Assembly (NCBI GenBank): GCA_964347025.1
Contig: CAYFWU010000018.1
Coordinates: 1-21,420, forward strand
Origin: CS3-C152 sp964347025
Lineage (GTDB): Archaea > Aenigmatarchaeota > Aenigmatarchaeia > QMZP01 > QMZT01
Length of the DNA: 21,420 nucleotides
Direction: 5' to 3'
Part shown: piece by piece, positions 20,682-21,420 of the stretch
Layout: each line of letters starts with the position of its first letter
Position numbering within the stretch: the first letter of the stretch is position 1
Position numbers and translations under genes: made by a program
Notes under the pieces: generated by a model
What the model saw: the letters and a program-made list of their open reading frames with translations, nothing else
Told to the model about the DNA's origin: nothing
Database searches by the model: none

Positions 20682-21290
20682 TTAGATTACTTTACTCATC
20701 TTCATGACAGAAAGATAACCATCCCTAGTGGGTGCATCAGGCTGATCTGTTATGGTTTCTCTATTATATCCTATGCTCATGAAAGGATCATAGTTTTCAA
20801 ACACCCAGGGATAAATTTCCAAAACGTCAACTCCTTTCTCTCTTGCCTTTACTTCTAGGTTTTTGAGAAGTTCGATAATGCATCTCTCTCCATTGGGTGA
20901 AGTTCTATAAGCATGGAATATCCTTTTTTCAGGAATTATCAGACCTCCCCCAGCCATTACCTTCTTTCCAACAACTGCAAAATTAACTATATCCGATTTT
21001 TCAATTTCTCTTGATAAGAATCCCCTTGATAAAAAATCGTACACCGTGTTGCCGTGATCAGCAAACTCTTTTATTTCGTGGTATTTTCTGAAGTTTTCTG
21101 CAAGAATTTCTCTCAGCACCTCAAGGTATTTTTTCTTTAAAGGTTTTATTTGAATTAAATTTTCAGGGGTTTTTTTGAACTTCTTATTAAAGGCGTCTAT
21201 TATTCTATATATACAATTGGTAGATTCCTCGGGGGATTCCATCATCACTTTTTTCCCACTCTGCTCCTCTTCGATGGTTTGCAAACTCAT
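20682..21290 (-). CDS. Divergent GNAT-like protein
   Basis: About 202 residues from the ATG at 21290; a GTG at 21299 would add three. The C-terminal half follows the GNAT pattern: strand IVNFAVVGKKVMAGGGLII, a loop RTSPNGERCIIELLKNLEVKA in place of the canonical Q/RxxGxG, then KGVDVLEIYPW and YDPFMSIGYNRE resembling the family C-terminus. The N-terminal ~60 residues are charged and helical with no recognised motif. If real, it would acetylate an unknown amine, but the acetyl-CoA loop is altered so activity is uncertain. A TTTATAAAT element at 21336-21344 could drive it. Confidence 0.65.
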   Translation of the reverse strand: MSLQTIEEEQSGKKVMMESPEESTNCIYRIIDAFNKKFKKTPENLIQIKPLKKKYLEVLREILAENFRKYHEIKEFADHGNTVYDFLSRGFLSREIEKSDIVNFAVVGKKVMAGGGLIIPEKRIFHAYRTSPNGERCIIELLKNLEVKAREKGVDVLEIYPWVFENYDPFMSIGYNRETITDQPDAPTRDGYLSVMKMSKVI

Positions 21291-21335
21291 ATAATTCACT
21301 AAATATTATTATTAAATAGTTATAACAATTTGCTT

Positions 21336-21344
21336 ATTTATAAA
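21336..21344. promoter_or_regulatory. TATA-like element in the divergent gap 21291-21381
   Basis: The nearly palindromic ATTTATAAA could serve the minus-strand GNAT-like gene with a leader of 15-25 bases. It is less well placed for the plus-strand gene, which has its own box at 21352. Confidence 0.35.
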
Positions 21345-21351
21345 GTTTTGC

Positions 21352-21361
21352 TTTTAAATTC
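21352..21361 (+). promoter_or_regulatory. TATA-like box for the partial kinase gene
   Basis: TTTTAAATTC is centred about 26 bases upstream of the ATG at 21382, again with no Shine-Dalgarno, matching a leaderless start. Confidence 0.45.
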
Positions 21362-21381
21362 ATACCTCATAAATTATTTAC

Positions 21382-21420
21382 ATGATCATAGGAATTGATA
21401 TCGGAGGATCCACAACACAG
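21382..21420 (+). CDS. Start of an ASKHA-fold kinase/ATPase (partial)
   Basis: Only the first 13 codons are present: MIIGIDIGGSTTQ. This is the phosphate-1 loop of the actin/hexokinase/Hsp70 superfamily. The GGSTT form is seen in type II pantothenate kinase, BadF/HgdC-type activators and related proteins; which one cannot be decided from 13 residues. The gene continues beyond the window. Confidence 0.7.
   Translation, partial: MIIGIDIGGSTTQ

Overview
The window looks like an archaeal chromosome segment. Supporting signs are a type IV pilin with a class III (archaeal) signal peptide, A/T-rich TATA-like boxes about 23-32 bases upstream of isolated genes with almost no leader, GGTG-type Shine-Dalgarno sequences inside operons, very tight gene packing and Cys-rich surface proteins ending in CGNGVCEAGE-type motifs. 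The style suggests a DPANN-type lineage, but no rRNA or ribosomal protein gene is present to prove it. No tRNA, rRNA, CRISPR array, insertion sequence or phage gene was seen, and no gap between genes exceeds about 100 bases.

Region 1 (1-9987, minus strand) is a cell-surface cluster. It is transcribed from a 2521-residue anchored surface protein, to a small type IV pilin-like protein 4 bases downstream, to a secreted FG-GAP/PKD-like protein that runs off the left edge. The giant protein carries a Hint (intein-like, BIL-type) domain, a DUF2341-LamG pair and 21 MopE-type metal-binding repeats.

Region 2 (about 10038-13039) is redox and nitrogen metabolism. A glutamate dehydrogenase-thioredoxin operon lies on the minus strand. 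A small orphan gene lies on the plus strand. Thioredoxin reductase is on the minus strand, and its stop codon abuts that of the orphan.

Region 3 (13115-17815, plus strand) is a compact operon: tandem ThyX (thymidylate synthase), GNAT, glyA (serine hydroxymethyltransferase), DUF3795 zinc protein, Cys-rich membrane protein and AlkD-like DNA glycosylase. GlyA makes the methylene-tetrahydrofolate that ThyX consumes, so the core is a dTMP module. The ThyX protein is a fusion of two ThyX domains, each of which has lost the conserved motifs that the other keeps.

Region 4 (17861-21420) holds an OPT-family transporter with its own promoter, two small orphans, a permuted papain-like (C92-type) protein, a divergent GNAT-like protein, and the first 13 codons of an ASKHA-fold kinase/ATPase at the right edge.

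Most promising leads: the Ser1/Arg+1 Hint domain in a surface protein, the 21-repeat MopE array linked to a pilin, and the pseudo-dimeric ThyX with complementary motif decay.
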